This document shows, piece by piece, positions 48,121-59,465 of a stretch of 64,000 nucleotides of DNA. Numbering within the stretch: the first letter of the stretch is position 1; each line of letters opens with the position of its first letter. The stretch is taken from assembly GCA_030998225.1 (NCBI GenBank), contig JAPYXD010000382.1, positions 2,790,001 to 2,854,000 of the forward strand, in the 5' to 3' direction. Below the pieces are notes generated by a model. It was not told the DNA's origin. It was given only the letters and a program-made list of their open reading frames with translations, and did no database searches. Origin of the DNA: Diplolepis rosae (Eukaryota; Arthropoda; Insecta; Hymenoptera; Diplolepididae). A program made the position numbers and the translations under genes.

Positions 48121-48639
48121 TTCGGTTATGTTCGACATATTTCGTACAGGGAATATAGATATATTGGATACTTTATCAGATATAGCTGACTTTTTTCGTC
48201 TTTTTTCATTATATTCAATCAATTTTTGTAAGTATTGAACTTCGCGGAAAAATATGAACATATGTATTCATTTTAATATAACGTGTTTTGCAGGAAAGAT
48301 AAACAACCCGTGTGGAAATTGCCTTTTTAAGCCTTTTTTGTAAAAAGGCGCTAGTAGGGTCCGGATCAGGCTTTCGTGATGGTAAAATGTCATAACGGTC
48401 CTTATCCGTAAATAGTGCGGTACGCATCACTGCTACCCTTCTTATTAATATGGCATACTAACGCGATCCGTATTTAAGGTTCTGATCCGGTGCATATCAG
48501 ATATAGAAAAGTGCGCCGTCTTCATTGATCATGTAAACTACTCAGGCCCGTTCTTTCGGTACGCATCTGGCGCTAGTGTTTTTTTTTCACAAAGTAACAG
48601 GTCGTACGTTTTTGCTTGTCTTGTTGTGTGGTGTTGTAA
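48117..48639. other. Unassigned DNA with one MITE-like end
   Basis: 'ccgtgtggaaatt' at 48309 matches the terminal repeat of the MITE at 53064-53327. Otherwise no supported feature. Confidence 0.4.
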
Positions 48640-49858
48640 CATACGAATAAAATATCAAATAATTGGAACGCCACCTGTTAGGTATAAGTCGAATTTGTAC
48701 TCGCGATTACCGAATCGATGTCACGAATCCTAACTTGCCCATATACGCGGGCGAATTTAAATATAAGAACTAGAGTCGATTAATAAATTTTAGGCAAAAC
48801 TCTCGTCGAGGAAATGAACAATTAACTTTAGATTTAGAAATAGGAATTCGTTCTCGTTTCCCAGGGAAATATTATCAGAGATTTCACAATATGTTCAAAA
48901 GAGTCCTCACGAAATCTGGAAACCATAAACCTTTTTGACTTTTACGAGCCTTCTAACGAAACGACCCTTGAAAACTTATAAATTGAACTTAACAAAGCTC
49001 TTCCTCTCTTTTATGTTCGAGAAAACTTAGGATAGTTGCAGTAAATTAATTCCTTACAATTTCTGGAAAGTTATAAATTTCGAGAAGGGACAAAACTTTG
49101 GTCGTCCACTTAAATTCATATAAACAAACTGAAGGGTAAACCGGACCCTGGCTTTGAATTTCTGAGACTCACCAGGACTCCAGCGAGAATCGAATTACAT
49201 AGCAACATATCTAGAGAAAGAGAGGAAGGTGATACAAAAAATATGATTTATGCCGTTTCGCAAAGGCCGAACAGTCGAGGAGGCCACATGTTGAAATTTT
49301 CGAAACTCTAGGGGTAGAGATAGGTAACGAACCATATGCATTCCCGAAAATTGTGCGCGCTTTCCTCACGCCTCCACTGACTGCAATTGGCTAAGGGAAA
49401 ACGTGAGGGTGGGTTTTGGGACTCGAATGCATCTTGCAACTGGGAGCGTTCTGAATCCCTATCTCAGGAGTAAACAGATTAGATTCCAACTTCACTCGCT
49501 CAAGTCGAAAATCTCCTTTTAAATAAATCTTTGCGAAACGAGGACGAGTTCCTCGTGCGGAAACTACGCGAGTGTTACGCGTTACGTTAAATTTAACGTG
49601 TGAACTTTTAATTAAGTGATTTTGTCATGATTTAAGTTGTTGTTAATTATAATTGGAGTGACTTTTTGTTATATCTGAATTTATGTGTCAGTTTGTTGGA
49701 GTGACCTTAGTATATACTAATTTGTTTGTTAGTGTTGTTTGACTGGCCTTTTATCATACCGAATTTGTCAAGGAATTCAATAAAGTTTGTCGAATTGACT
49801 ATTATTCTCTAATAAGAAAATTATTACTTTTGAATTCGCCGGTCGATCCCATAACCTC
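48640..49858 (+). repeat. LTR-like segment upstream of the transposase exon
   Basis: Begins near TGTAACATACGAATAAAA and ends in an AATAAAG plus A/T-rich tail (49777-49830), an arrangement typical of LTRs. It separates the transposase exon from any upstream exons. No partner LTR or target duplication was identified, so the class is uncertain. Confidence 0.3.
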
Positions 49859-49861
49859 CAG

Positions 49862-50660
49862 GTTTGCTGTTTCAACAGCGAAAACGCAACTTTACCACTT
49901 TATGTTATTCTTTGTGGCCTGCAGGATTTTGTGTTCAGATGCATTATGCCATCAATACAGGCAGCATGCTAAACAGTATTTAAAAAGTTTCTTTGTTTCT
50001 CTTAAAGATTTTTACGGTCGTCAGTCAAAGGTAATGAACTGCCATAATTTAATACACCTAGCAGATGATGTAGAACACATGGCTTGTAGTTTGAATCATA
50101 TTACTGCTTTTCCTTTTGAGAGCATGTTAGGGAAAATGAAAAAGTGGCTTCGAACAACATATAAACAGTTATCTCAGTTATGCAGAAGACTTCGCGAAAC
50201 CAAATTCATTGAAAAAAACAAAGCCACGATGCCACCACTTTTAGAAATTTTGGCAGATAATGACAATGATGTAAAGAGCATTCGATTTAAAAACTATAAC
50301 ATTAGTAAATCGCCACCTGATAATATCATCATTTTGAAAGATCATACAATTGTAATGATAACTAAACTCTTTGGAAATGTTTATAATTTACAATTGGAAG
50401 GTAACATATGGGAGAAAAAGAAACCTATTTTTACATATCCTACGAATTCAGCGCATTTGAAAATGTGGGAGTTGGAAAAAGAACCTAAAGGAGAAACATT
50501 TATTAGTCCTGTGAACGACATAGACTGTAAGTTGGTCAAATCATCCTTATCATTAAGAGAAAATGCTTACAAAAGAAATATTTGTCATCCCACTCATTCA
50601 TTAAATATAAATACACTTCGAGATAAATACTACAAAGAAATAGAATTTCAATTTATATAA
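49862..50660 (+). pseudogene. Transposase C-terminal part, DUF4218/Tnp2-like
   Basis: An open frame of about 266 codons ends at a stop at 50660. It has no true start. An acceptor-like 'tttgctgtttcaacag' at 49863-49878 suggests an internal last exon. Near residues 25-110 (from 49862) it reads FFVACRILCSDALCHQYRQ, then NCHNLIHLADDVEHMACSLN and AFPFESMLGKMKKWLRTTYK. The H-L-HL-DDV, FPFE and K...R pattern is the DUF4218-type C-terminal domain of En/Spm (CACTA)-related transposases and their animal relatives. The DDE core upstream is missing. The following ~150 residues (KDHTIVMITKLFGNVYNLQL region) fit the poorly conserved tail. Intact here, but truncated as a gene. Confidence 0.7.
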
Positions 50661-51360
50661 TTTATGCTCATTGAAAATATTAAAAACCATTTTCAAGTGT
50701 TCAGTCATTAATTAATTTATTAATAGCCTAAGCTATAAATTATATACTAGTTCAAATTATCGCGCCAATTTAAGCTTCCAAGTTTGCGCAGTTGAAATCT
50801 GTGATCCTGCGTCACGCGTCATTCCGTGCATTATGCAAATCCAAGCTTCTTCTTCTTTTTATTTTGGTGAATAAATTTCAAGATCACGTGCAAATCAAAT
50901 CGACTAAGTATTATGAAAACTGTGATCAAATCGTATCTGTACACATATATCGCACTACTAATACAGGTACTCAATTTTTCCTTTTCTTTCATTCCTCGGT
51001 AACAAAATGTTTCTGAATTGACACGTGCTGCTTTTTGGGTCATGTTGTCCAACTGGACTGAACTCTTTCTATTATAATTTAGAAAATCATAAAACATTGT
51101 CTTATGTATTAAATTTTTTTTTCATACTGTTATCTTGAAAATTAAATACATAAAATTTTAATAAGTGGTATGTTATTGCTCTTGAAACAATAGAAAATTG
51201 ACTGTATGCACACTTATTGTGGTGGTTTGTTAGCAATTTTTTTTATAAAATATTTTTCAACTAAATATTTTTGATTTGAAAGTAGTTTCCAGTTCGGTCA
51301 TATTTAATATACAATTAATGAAATTCAAAAAAAGAATTGTCAGAAAGGGGACCATCAGAC
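50661..51360. other. Spacer between the transposase exon and the DUF4806 gene
   Basis: AT-rich, with no supported coding frame. It may contain the 3' end and promoter of the two flanking genes. Confidence 0.4.
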
Positions 51361-52724
51361 ATGGTTGTTTGTAAATATTTATTAGTAGAATTTGTGGTCC
51401 GTGGCCCAAAAACTACACGGAGCATAGACATTGGGCCTTCACGTTGGATGGATATTAAAAAGGGCAAAACAACGGTTACCAAATTTATGCCGCCACCCTA
51501 TACGCCGGAAAACAATGAACTATTGCATTCACTTGTTAAAGCAGATGCTGATGCTCTAAAATGTTGGCCGCAATACCGTATCAAAATAAAAGGGCAAGCC
51601 AGTAAATAATTTTACAACACACCTACATTTGATCTTATTATATAGCATCTAAATTGTATCTTTTTAAGCAAATAAATATAAATTCCTTGTCAGATTCTTA
51701 TCGAGAAGCTACAGAGAAGCTAGAAAGACTAAAAACAGATAAATTTGCTTTCACGACGGATTCGGAAATAGATCCAGCAACATGAGCAGCAGAAATCGAG
51801 AAAAAAATAATAAGAGCACAAAAGTATACTATCAGCCAAGAAACAAAGAATGCAATGTTGGTATCGCCTTTGCAAATGGATTCGGTAGATTTAGATGATA
51901 ATGCTAATCTACAAAAAGAGTTCAGTGCTGGAGGTGAAACGTCGTCTGACTCTTCAATTGATGACAGAAAAAAACCACGGAAACATAGGCCAAAATTTCA
52001 AATAAAAGCATCTGTTCATGCTCATATGTCGCCACCGAAGAAAAATTCATCTGTAGAACTTTCAACAAACGAAAAGCAAATTCCAAAAATTTTTCATAAT
52101 CAGGTTCACAAAGAAATTCAGAATTATAAAAGCTCTGAGCATAAGACTGACAAATCAGGCATTAAAAAGCAAAAAAAGAAGGAGGTACGTAAATACATAA
52201 TAATCTTTCTCTTACGAATAGATTCCCAATAGAGATTTGACCATAATTGTTTTTCAGATTTTGCGCTTCTTTTAGCTATTTTAAAAGGGATTGCAATTGA
52301 TGTTAAAGAAATTTTAGTCAATCAGAATAATATGACTATGCGGATGAATGCAACTAGTGATCATGTAATAGTAAAGACATTTGCAGAAAAACATAATCTT
52401 TGCCTACCATTAAAGAATCAAGAAGATTTCATCGGATTTAACGAAAAACTGCAGTCTGACGATGAATTCCGAAAAGAATTTGTAAATATGAATGATCTGG
52501 TGTTTCATTTTTCATTTATGAAATTTTGCTACATTCACAAAGTTTTTTGTTCATTAATGTATTTATTCTACAGGTATCTTCATTAGACTGTCTATTGGAC
52601 AGAGAATTGAAGCTAACCAAAAGCCTGACAAATATTTCTAAAAAATATTTATCGAGAAAAGTGGCTTTAAAATACACTATCTTGCGAAGGGTGCCAGGAA
52701 AATCATTGCTTAAAGACACAATAT
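51361..52724 (+). pseudogene. DUF4806-type gene, four exons, damaged
   Basis: Exon 1 begins at the ATG at 51361 (MVVCKYLLVEFVVRGPKTTR...YRIKIKGQA) and ends before GTAAAT at 51597. Exon 2 (51694-52184, donor GAG|GTACGT) is acidic then Lys-rich and contains an in-frame TGA after SEIDPAT. Exon 3 (52258-52481) starts FALLLAILKG and holds CLPLKNQEDFIGFNEKL. Its frame is shifted relative to exon 2. Exon 4 (52574 on) reads VSSLDCLLDRELKLTKSLTN, then SRKVALKYTILR. Exons 3-4 match the layout of the DUF4806 domain of arthropod proteins. Function of the family is unknown. It lies 700 bp downstream of the transposase exon on the same strand, so the two may be the gene pair of one transposon. Confidence 0.65.
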
Positions 52725-53063
52725 TCTATGACTGCGTTTTAGGTTGTTATTTACTACTGAGCATATGCTCGTGTTCTATATATATATATATATATTGACT
52801 TCAGCCTATTGGCAGTTAGAATACAAAATTTTTTAAAGATCTTATATACTTTTCACTAACAAGTTAAGAATTTTGTCGGAAATAATTAAAGAATGTTAGA
52901 GATCAGAGAACGACGTCAATTTTTTACGGTATGGGAAAAATTCTGTAACCCTCTTTAGTTTAAGAGACAAAGTTCTAAGCTTCATAGCAAAAAGTATGAG
53001 ATATTCAGAGAATTAGGCTCTATCCTGAAGTTTAGGACAATACAAAAATGTAATAATTTTTCC

Positions 53064-53327
53064 GTGTGCAAAATTTCCGGTAAAATTGAAAAGCGAATCT
53101 GATAGGGAACTGATATGGCCCCAAAAAGGACCTGTATTATCATAAGGGTAAAAAAAACTAGCCCGATCAGGGCCTTGCTAAGTTCCTTCTTAGGGGCCTC
53201 AACATTTCGAGCGTCACAAAAATGTTGAGGGCCTTAAAAGTTTGCCTCATGCGCACCTGATTTATAATAAGGCAAACTTAATAGGACCTTACAAGTGCCC
53301 TTTTAAAATTTCCACACGGTACCGCTT
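53064..53327. mobile_element. Short MITE with CCGTGTG ends
   Basis: CCGTGTGCAAAATTT at the left is mirrored by AAATTTCCACACGG at the right. It holds an internal hairpin 'ggggcctcaacattt...aaatgttgagggcc' at 53187-53240. 264 bp, non-coding. Confidence 0.65.
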
Positions 53328-53564
53328 ATAATAATAATATTAAAATATTCATTTTCATTACTTTATACTCAGTATTTTTTACGCGTATAATAAAATATCT
53401 TTATATAAAATCTGGTCTAATATTTTATTTCCAGATACGTTCATATTAATCATCACGGTATTTATTTAACTCCAAAATGTATCTTTATATCCCTTCAATC
53501 CATTCCATTTCATCCGAACTCTCCCAGTGAAATATAAATATCGAAGAAAGCACTTTTATATTTT

Positions 53565-53831
53565 TATTGGCAGGAGTGCTGTGGGTTGATCAAACGAAAT
53601 AAGCCACGACAGTAACGACTAACTTTGTTTTATTGACAAAAGATGCGGTGATACATATACGTGTAGAACAAGCGGTCTAAGCGAACTGAACTAATAAGAA
53701 TATTTAGGCGCACGAGTCCGAGCCAGTAGGGAGGAGAACCTGAGGCGCGTTCACAATAACCAATGTAAGAAAAGCGATAGTACATAAAAGATGACCTAAG
53801 GATCGCCCGACATATTTGAATATACTCAATA
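53565..53831 (-). repeat. copia-2 3' LTR
   Basis: On the element strand it runs TATTGAGTATATTC...CTCCTGCCAATA. TATTG/CAATA inverted ends replace the usual TG/CA. Confidence 0.92.
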
Positions 53832-53864
53832 CTTCCCCTCGAGACAAGGTCAGCTTTCCAATGA

Positions 53865-56800
53865 CTACTTCAAAAACTTGAGTCCCATGAGTTTTACACA
53901 CCGCTGATGTTTGGGTCTCGTTAATGCCTTTGTGAGCATGTCCGCAGCCACGTCTTCAGTAGAAACATGTTCCAACTTTATCAGCTTGTTCCGCAAAGTT
54001 TCGCGTACAAAATGATGCCTGATGTCGATGTGTTTACTCCGGGCATGAAAAATGGGATTTTCAGCAAGTCGCTGCGCTCCCATGTTGTCGTTGAAAACCT
54101 TAGCATCGGATATACTTTCAAATCCCAACTCCGTTAAGAAATTTCGAAGATGAATGGCTTCCTTAGATGCCTCTGCGAGTCCCATATATTCGGCTTCCGT
54201 AGATGACAGAGCCACCGTTCTTTGTTTCTTGGAGTCCCATGAAATAGCACTGTTTGCCAGGATAAAAGTGTAACCGGTGTAAGAACGTCGGTCTACCACA
54301 CAGCCGGCCCAATCCGCGTCGACGTAGCCTATAAGAGATTTCCGTCTCTGTTCGTACGTCAGCCCTAGATCAGCTGATCCTTTCAGATAGCGTAACACGC
54401 GCTCTGCTGCTGTCCAGTGAACTTGACCGAAACAAGTGTTGAATTGGCTTAAAGCGCTAACAGCGTGAGCTATGTCAGGTCTCGTTGCCACTGCAAGGTA
54501 CATAAGTGCACCTACCAATTCACGATAATGGCAACTTCTTCTCCTCGACGTCGGGATCCTGCTTCAATTTCAGCAGCTTCACGTTGACGTCCATAGGAGT
54601 GTCGACCGGTTTTGAATCGGCCATTCCAAAACGATCCAGTACGTCCCGTATATATCCTCTTTGATGGAGGATAATCTTCTTCTGGTCTCGTGTGAACTCG
54701 ATTCCGAGACAGCATGTTGGCTCGCCCAGATCCTTTATTTCGAATTTCTTCGAGAGATGATCCTTCAATTTCTCGATCAGGCTGACATTATTTGAGAACA
54801 CTAAAATGTCATCCACATAGATGGCTGTGTAAAGCGAGTCTTCCCCTCGCTTCACGTAGTACACGCAGGGATCTGCGTTGCTCGGGGTCGCCCCGAAATT
54901 TTTCAAAATTTCATCCAGCCTTTCGTGCCAGCTTCTCCCAGCCTGCTTCAAACCATACAGGGATTTTTTTAAGAAGCAAACCTTGTTCCCGGTTTCCAAC
55001 TCCCAAAGCATCCTTCTTGCCTTGATTCCGATCTCGCTGCTAGTTGACTTCGTCTGAGCAATGATTTCCAACGCTTCATTCAGAAACTCTGGACGTTCGA
55101 CCAACTGCCACGTGTCGTTCTTCAGGGTTGATTTCACTTCGTCTGCCATGGCGTGAAACCAATTTCCAGCATCTGGACCAGATACGGCCTCCCTTACAGG
55201 TATTTCAGCCATGAGGACCTCTTCGGGTTCTGGAACCCTGGGCTCGTTATGCGGTGGTTGATATTGCAATCGTGGTCTGCCTCTCTGCCCTGTCATGATT
55301 TTTCTCGGTCTTCCAGGACCTCTTCGTTGAACTTCTGCTCCGACTTCGCCCTCTTCGACCCTATCCTCGATGATCTCGATCTCTTCGTTTCCGTATTCGA
55401 CATTCTCATCCCCGCCGCCTTCATTTCTATTATTTGCTTCTCGCTCTTCGACAATTGGAACTTCATTCCGATGATTCTCGTTTGGTTGTAGGACAACGTC
55501 GATGTACTCTTGATGATCTACATCATTTCCCAGTGGATCGAGATTTTTTGGAATGAAGTCCTCGTAGTGCATTTTTGTAAGAATTTCTGTTATATTTCCA
55601 AAACACACATCTCTGGATATTTCAACTTTCCCTTCTTCAGGAATCCAATCTTTGTATCCTATCGACTCTTCAGCATAGCCTAGGAAAATGGCTTTCTTAC
55701 CTCGGCTCTCAAGCTTCCCTTTTCCGGGCTTGCTGTCCAGAATGACGACTTTGCTACCAAATTCTCTGAAGTGACTCACGTCTAAAATCTTTCCGTTCCA
55801 GACTTCGTGCGGAGTTCTTCCGCCCAGGCTGCTAGTTGGGCTCCTGTTCCGAATATAATTCGCAGATGAGACAGCTTCCGCCCAAAAAGACGGTGGCAAT
55901 CCTGATTGTATCAGAAGGCATCTCGCAGATTCCATGAGAGTTCGGTTTTTTTTCTCCGATATTCCGTTTTGTTCCGGATTGTGAGCTATGGTGAGCATTC
56001 GTTGGATTCCATACTTCTTCATGTATTCGTCAAATTCTCTGTTGAGATATTCGGTTCCGTTGTCAGACTGAAGGCACTTAACCTTCTTTTCCTTTTGGTT
56101 TTCTACCAGTGTCCTATAATCTTTAAACGCTTGAAAAGCTTCTTTTTTCTTTTTCAGAAATTTCACATCGCACCACCTTGAATAATCGTCGATGAAGGTC
56201 ATGAAGTATTTCGCCTTGGCCTTTGACTCGACTCTCATAGGGCCGCAGAGATCAGAGTGAATTAACTCCAGCAATTCTGTTTTCCTTTCTGATCTCTTGG
56301 GGAAGGGTGTCCTGGTCATTTTTCCCAGCTGACAGATTTCACATTCGAACATTCTATCAAATTTTCCGAGGTTCAAACCGCTCACTGCTCCACTTCGTTC
56401 AGCTTTCCGGAGATCTTGCGCGTTAGTGTGTCCGAATCGTCGGTGCCACATTTCGAATCTTTTTAATGTCAAATCCGCGACACTGGGTTCGTAACACACA
56501 TTTTGACACTTTTGTTGCTCAATCTCACGTACATAATACAAATCGCCGACACGATCTGCTGTTAACTTATGATTTCCGTTGCTGTCAATGACTGCTGCCC
56601 GATCTTTATCGAAAATCACTTCACAGTTTCTGTCTGTTATCTTCGCCACTGACAGCAGATTTTGACGGAGATCAGGCACGTATAACACGTTGTTTAACGT
56701 AACACTCTTTACACTTCCGTTAACATCCGTATTGAACGTGACCGTTCCCTTTCCGTCTATTTTCGTCGAGTCTTTACTCGCTAAGTTGAGTTTACCGCAC

Positions 56801-56868
56801 TTCGAGTTGTTCAATTTCACGAACTCATGTAACTCTTTGCACAAGTGCGATGTGGCACCACTGTCTAA
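53865..56868 (-). pseudogene. copia-2 pol: protease, integrase, RT, RNase H
   Basis: Protease starts at LDSGATSHLC, directly after an in-frame TGA at 56866-56868 that replaces one codon. Integrase has the zinc finger (HRRFGHTN...CEICQLGK), then DDYSRW, SDNGTEYLN and the EKKNRTLMESARC region. A Pro/Glu-rich linker carries an AT-hook-like GRPRK block. In the reverse transcriptase, LVERPEFLNEAL joins two distant blocks, so roughly the first third, including the first catalytic Asp, is deleted in frame. The later part is intact with SLYGLKQAGRSW and IYVDDILVF. A single extra T near 54530 shifts the frame before RNase H (VDADWAGCVVDRRSYTGY, LSSTEAEYMGL). It stops at 53865. Confidence 0.93.
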
Positions 56869-57608
56869 TCACCACTTTTCGCCAGACGTATTATTTTCGG
56901 CCTGTAGAGTCTCTTGGACGTCCGTGAAACTTTCCACGGCACACAAACTTACATCTTCGGCGTTCTTCGCTTCAGGTCGGCCGTTTCCGCTTCTCTTGTT
57001 TCTGCAGTCCACACTCTTATGTCCGATTTCCCGACATCGATGACAACGGAACTTGAATTCCCCGTTATTAACGCGGTTATCGCTGTTTACCGCCCCCTTT
57101 CTTGTTTTTGGATTCCGGTTTTTCTTTGCGAACATCGCGTTTTGCAATGAACCTCGTGATTCGTTTTTGCGAGCGTCACTCTCCTCGATTACTTTCACAC
57201 GGAGAGATTCCGGTGACGGTAACTCGTCGCGAGATTCAATTGCGCACCTGAAATTCTCAAAACACGGCGGTAAGCTATATAGGAGCATGATTGCTAACAA
57301 ATCGTTGTTGATCTGCACATCCATTTCATTTAATTTTTCCACACTTCGCGAGACGTAGTACACCCCTTCACTTGTTTTAATTCTGAGGGATGTATTGACA
57401 AGATTAAGTCTGATTTGGCTTTGCTGTCGGCTGTATTCCACGTCAGCACCGCGTTTTCCGTTGAGGCCCCACCTGTCGGCATCGTGATTGTGCAGTTCAC
57501 GTATCCCCACGCATCGTTTTTGGTTAATAATGCTTCCATTTGCATTTTCCATGTGTCGTAGTTTTCTTTGTTCAGGGTTTCAATTCGCGCAAGATTCAAC
57601 ACACTCAT
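56869..57608 (-). pseudogene. copia-2 gag, internally deleted
   Basis: Starts MSVLNLARIETLNKENYDTW at 57608, the common copia gag N-terminus. After SREVWKN the frame jumps to KLNEMDVQINNDLLAIMLLY. About 40 residues of the central helical part are missing and the frame changes at the joint. The CCHC knuckle reads CHRCREIGHKSVDC near 57030. The last codons before the stop (GEKW) belong to the start of the protease region. Confidence 0.92.
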
Positions 57609-57687
57609 TTTGTTTCCCAGAGTGCGGTCACGCCACGAGTCGATCTCTAAATCAATTTTATGAATCGTCTATCACTTCCAGTATCCT

Positions 57688-57700
57688 GGGCCCATAACCT
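57688..57700 (-). other. copia-2 primer binding site (initiator tRNA-Met half)
   Basis: 'gggcccataacct' abuts the 5' LTR. It corresponds to the anticodon stem-loop of initiator tRNA-Met, the established copia primer. Confidence 0.85.
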
Positions 57701-57966
57701 ATTGGCAGGAGTGCTATGGGTTGATCAAACGAAATAAGCCACGACAGTAACGACTAACTTTGTTTTATTGACAAAAGATGCGGTGATACATATACGTGTA
57801 GAACAAGCGGTCTAAGCGAACTGAACTAATAAGAATATTTAGGCGCACGAGTCCGAGCCAGTAGGGAGGAGAACCTCAGACGCGTTCACAATAACCAATG
57901 TAAGCAAAGCGATAGTACATAAAAGATGACCTAAGGATCGCCCGGCATATTTGAATATACTCAATA
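57700..57966 (-). repeat. copia-2 5' LTR
   Basis: About 98% identical by eye to 53565-53831. Followed by the ATTTT target duplication. Confidence 0.93.
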
Positions 57967-58218
57967 ATTTTTTTACAAAATGGATTTGTATAAGAAATAT
58001 AGTGTCGTTGATGTTGCATTCAAAATCCATTTAGTATTTCTTTAGCTTCCTTAATTTCAGAAAATTTGATACGATCCGTGTTTCGCTGATTGTTATGGGT
58101 GGTTGGGGAGGTGGATCGGAGGTGGGGTAAGACAACAGCAACAACAAAAAAAAAGGTCTTGCGGGTTAACTTGTATGCATAGATCTGTATTCACTCCTTT
58201 TTACAGATTTCTAAAGGT

Positions 58219-59073
58219 TTACACTCGGTGACCGTGCTTGCTCCTATTAATATCGTAACTTGGCGCTGACCTGGGCTTGGCCGGGCTCCCAATGATCCTT
58301 GTTGTGGGCCCTCGTGGCTTGGTAGGTGGCTTGCTGGGACGGGTAGCTCTCCGGCGTATCCCTGGATCCTCCTGGGGTGGTGGAATGAGGGGAATCCTTT
58401 TCACTGGCGCTGGTCTGGCCCCAGCCTGGCGGGCCGCCTTTTTCGGGTCCGCGATTTTCCGGCGTTGTTCCTTGGGAAATAGGCGGCGAGGGCTAATCGT
58501 GGATCGACGTAGGATAGACTCCCGAGGGCTCCTCTCTGGGGTCAGCCTAATGGGGGAGCAAGTGAGCTCAAGCTCCCAGATCGGGGATTGAAGAAGCTCC
58601 TCGAAGCTCCTTCCGTTTTCCTGTGCGGGCTGTGTGGTGGCGGTTTGGGACCGGGCGGCACACTGGTTCACTACTCGGTCAAACAGGGCGGTGAATTGGC
58701 GTTGCGGCGTGCCTGGGTCGGTTATGACCCTGGAGCGTTTAGTGGGGCTCGTTGGGGTTGACGTCGCCGGTGCGGTAGGCGTCGGGGTTGTTGGTGAGGC
58801 GGCTGGTACGGCCGGCAGCGAGGCGGTCGTCGTGGTCGGTGGCGTTCGCTGCTGTAGCGACCCCTGTAACAGGGACTTCGGCGTCGTGTCGTATTCGGGT
58901 ACCTCGACGGTGGCTATGGCGTCCGTGGTTTCCCCAGCCTCATAGCCGGGCCACTGGGGATCGTAGGCCCGGGGAGCATTGGCGGCCTCTCTTTTCGCCT
59001 TCAGGAAGGCTTCAATCCTGGCCTTCGCCCGGCGCTGGTAGGACGGGCACTTCTTATTCTTTGGCTTCCGAAC
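58219..59073 (-). CDS. 284-codon Pro/Thr/Arg-rich exon of unknown function
   Basis: A strong acceptor (pyrimidine tract 'ctgtcttccctcacag') ends at 59074 on the minus strand. The frame from 59073 (VRKPKNKKCPSYQRRAKARI) stays open for 284 codons to the stop at 58219. Residues 1-45 are basic, 50-110 are Pro/Thr/Ala-rich (TTPTPTAPATSTPTSPT), then come a more ordered block (QFTALFDRVVNQCAAR, FEELLQSPIWELEL) and a very basic Pro/Arg tail. No zinc knuckle or catalytic motif is seen. It resembles a gag-like or nucleic-acid-binding protein of a mobile element, but I recognise no family. The plus-strand frames here are antisense shadows. Confidence 0.45.
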   Translation of the reverse strand, partial: VRKPKNKKCPSYQRRAKARIEAFLKAKREAANAPRAYDPQWPGYEAGETTDAIATVEVPEYDTTPKSLLQGSLQQRTPPTTTTASLPAVPAASPTTPTPTAPATSTPTSPTKRSRVITDPGTPQRQFTALFDRVVNQCAARSQTATTQPAQENGRSFEELLQSPIWELELTCSPIRLTPERSPRESILRRSTISPRRLFPKEQRRKIADPKKAARQAGARPAPVKRIPLIPPPQEDPGIRRRATRPSKPPTKPRGPTTRIIGSPAKPRSAPSYDINRSKHGHRV

Positions 59074-59117
59074 CTGTGAGGGAAGACAGGTGGGGATTAG
59101 CTCGAAGAAGGTCTCTC

Positions 59118-59465
59118 GTGGGGGGGGAGTACGTCCGAGGAATCCCGGGCGTTTACGCGACTCCCTAGGACACCAGGGAGTGGGTGGTTAAAGTGGGTGG
59201 TCACGGGGGGGGGGGGGTGATGACGGGTACGCCCGAGAAATCCCGAGCGTGTACGCGACTCCCTAGGGATCCAGAGAGTGGGTGGTTAGTGGGTGGTCAC
59301 GGGGGGGGGTGATGACGAGTACGCCCGAGAAATCCCGAGCGTGTACGCGACTCCCTAGGGATCCAGAGAGTGGGTGGTTAGTGGGTGGTCACGGGGGGGG
59401 GTGATGACGAGTACGCCCGAGAAATCCCGAGCGTGTATGCGACTCCCTAGGAATCCAGAGAGCCG
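59118..59465. repeat. GC-rich minisatellite, four ~92-96 bp units
   Basis: Each unit has a poly-G run, 'acgcccgagaaatcccgagc', 'gactccctaggga' and 'agagagtgggtggtta'. The first unit is diverged and the last is cut short at 59465. The G runs ('ggtcacggggggggg') vary in length. Confidence 0.88.

Larger units (their letters stand above)
53565..57966 (-). mobile_element. copia-2, nearly complete Ty1/copia element
   Basis: Two 267 bp LTRs flank a minus-strand gag-pol, with ATTTT duplicated on both sides (53560-53564 and 57967-57971). By eye the LTRs differ at about five positions, so insertion was fairly recent. The element is nevertheless defective through a large gag deletion, one stop, one frameshift and an in-frame reverse-transcriptase deletion. 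Confidence 0.95.

Noticed and set aside
53064..53327. Terminal exon of the DUF4806 gene
   Set aside because: The block is closed by inverted CCGTGTG ends and has no open frame in phase with exon 4.
58277..59168. Long plus-strand open frames in the GC-rich island
   Set aside because: They are antisense to a longer minus-strand frame that has a good acceptor. GC-rich DNA keeps opposite frames open by chance.
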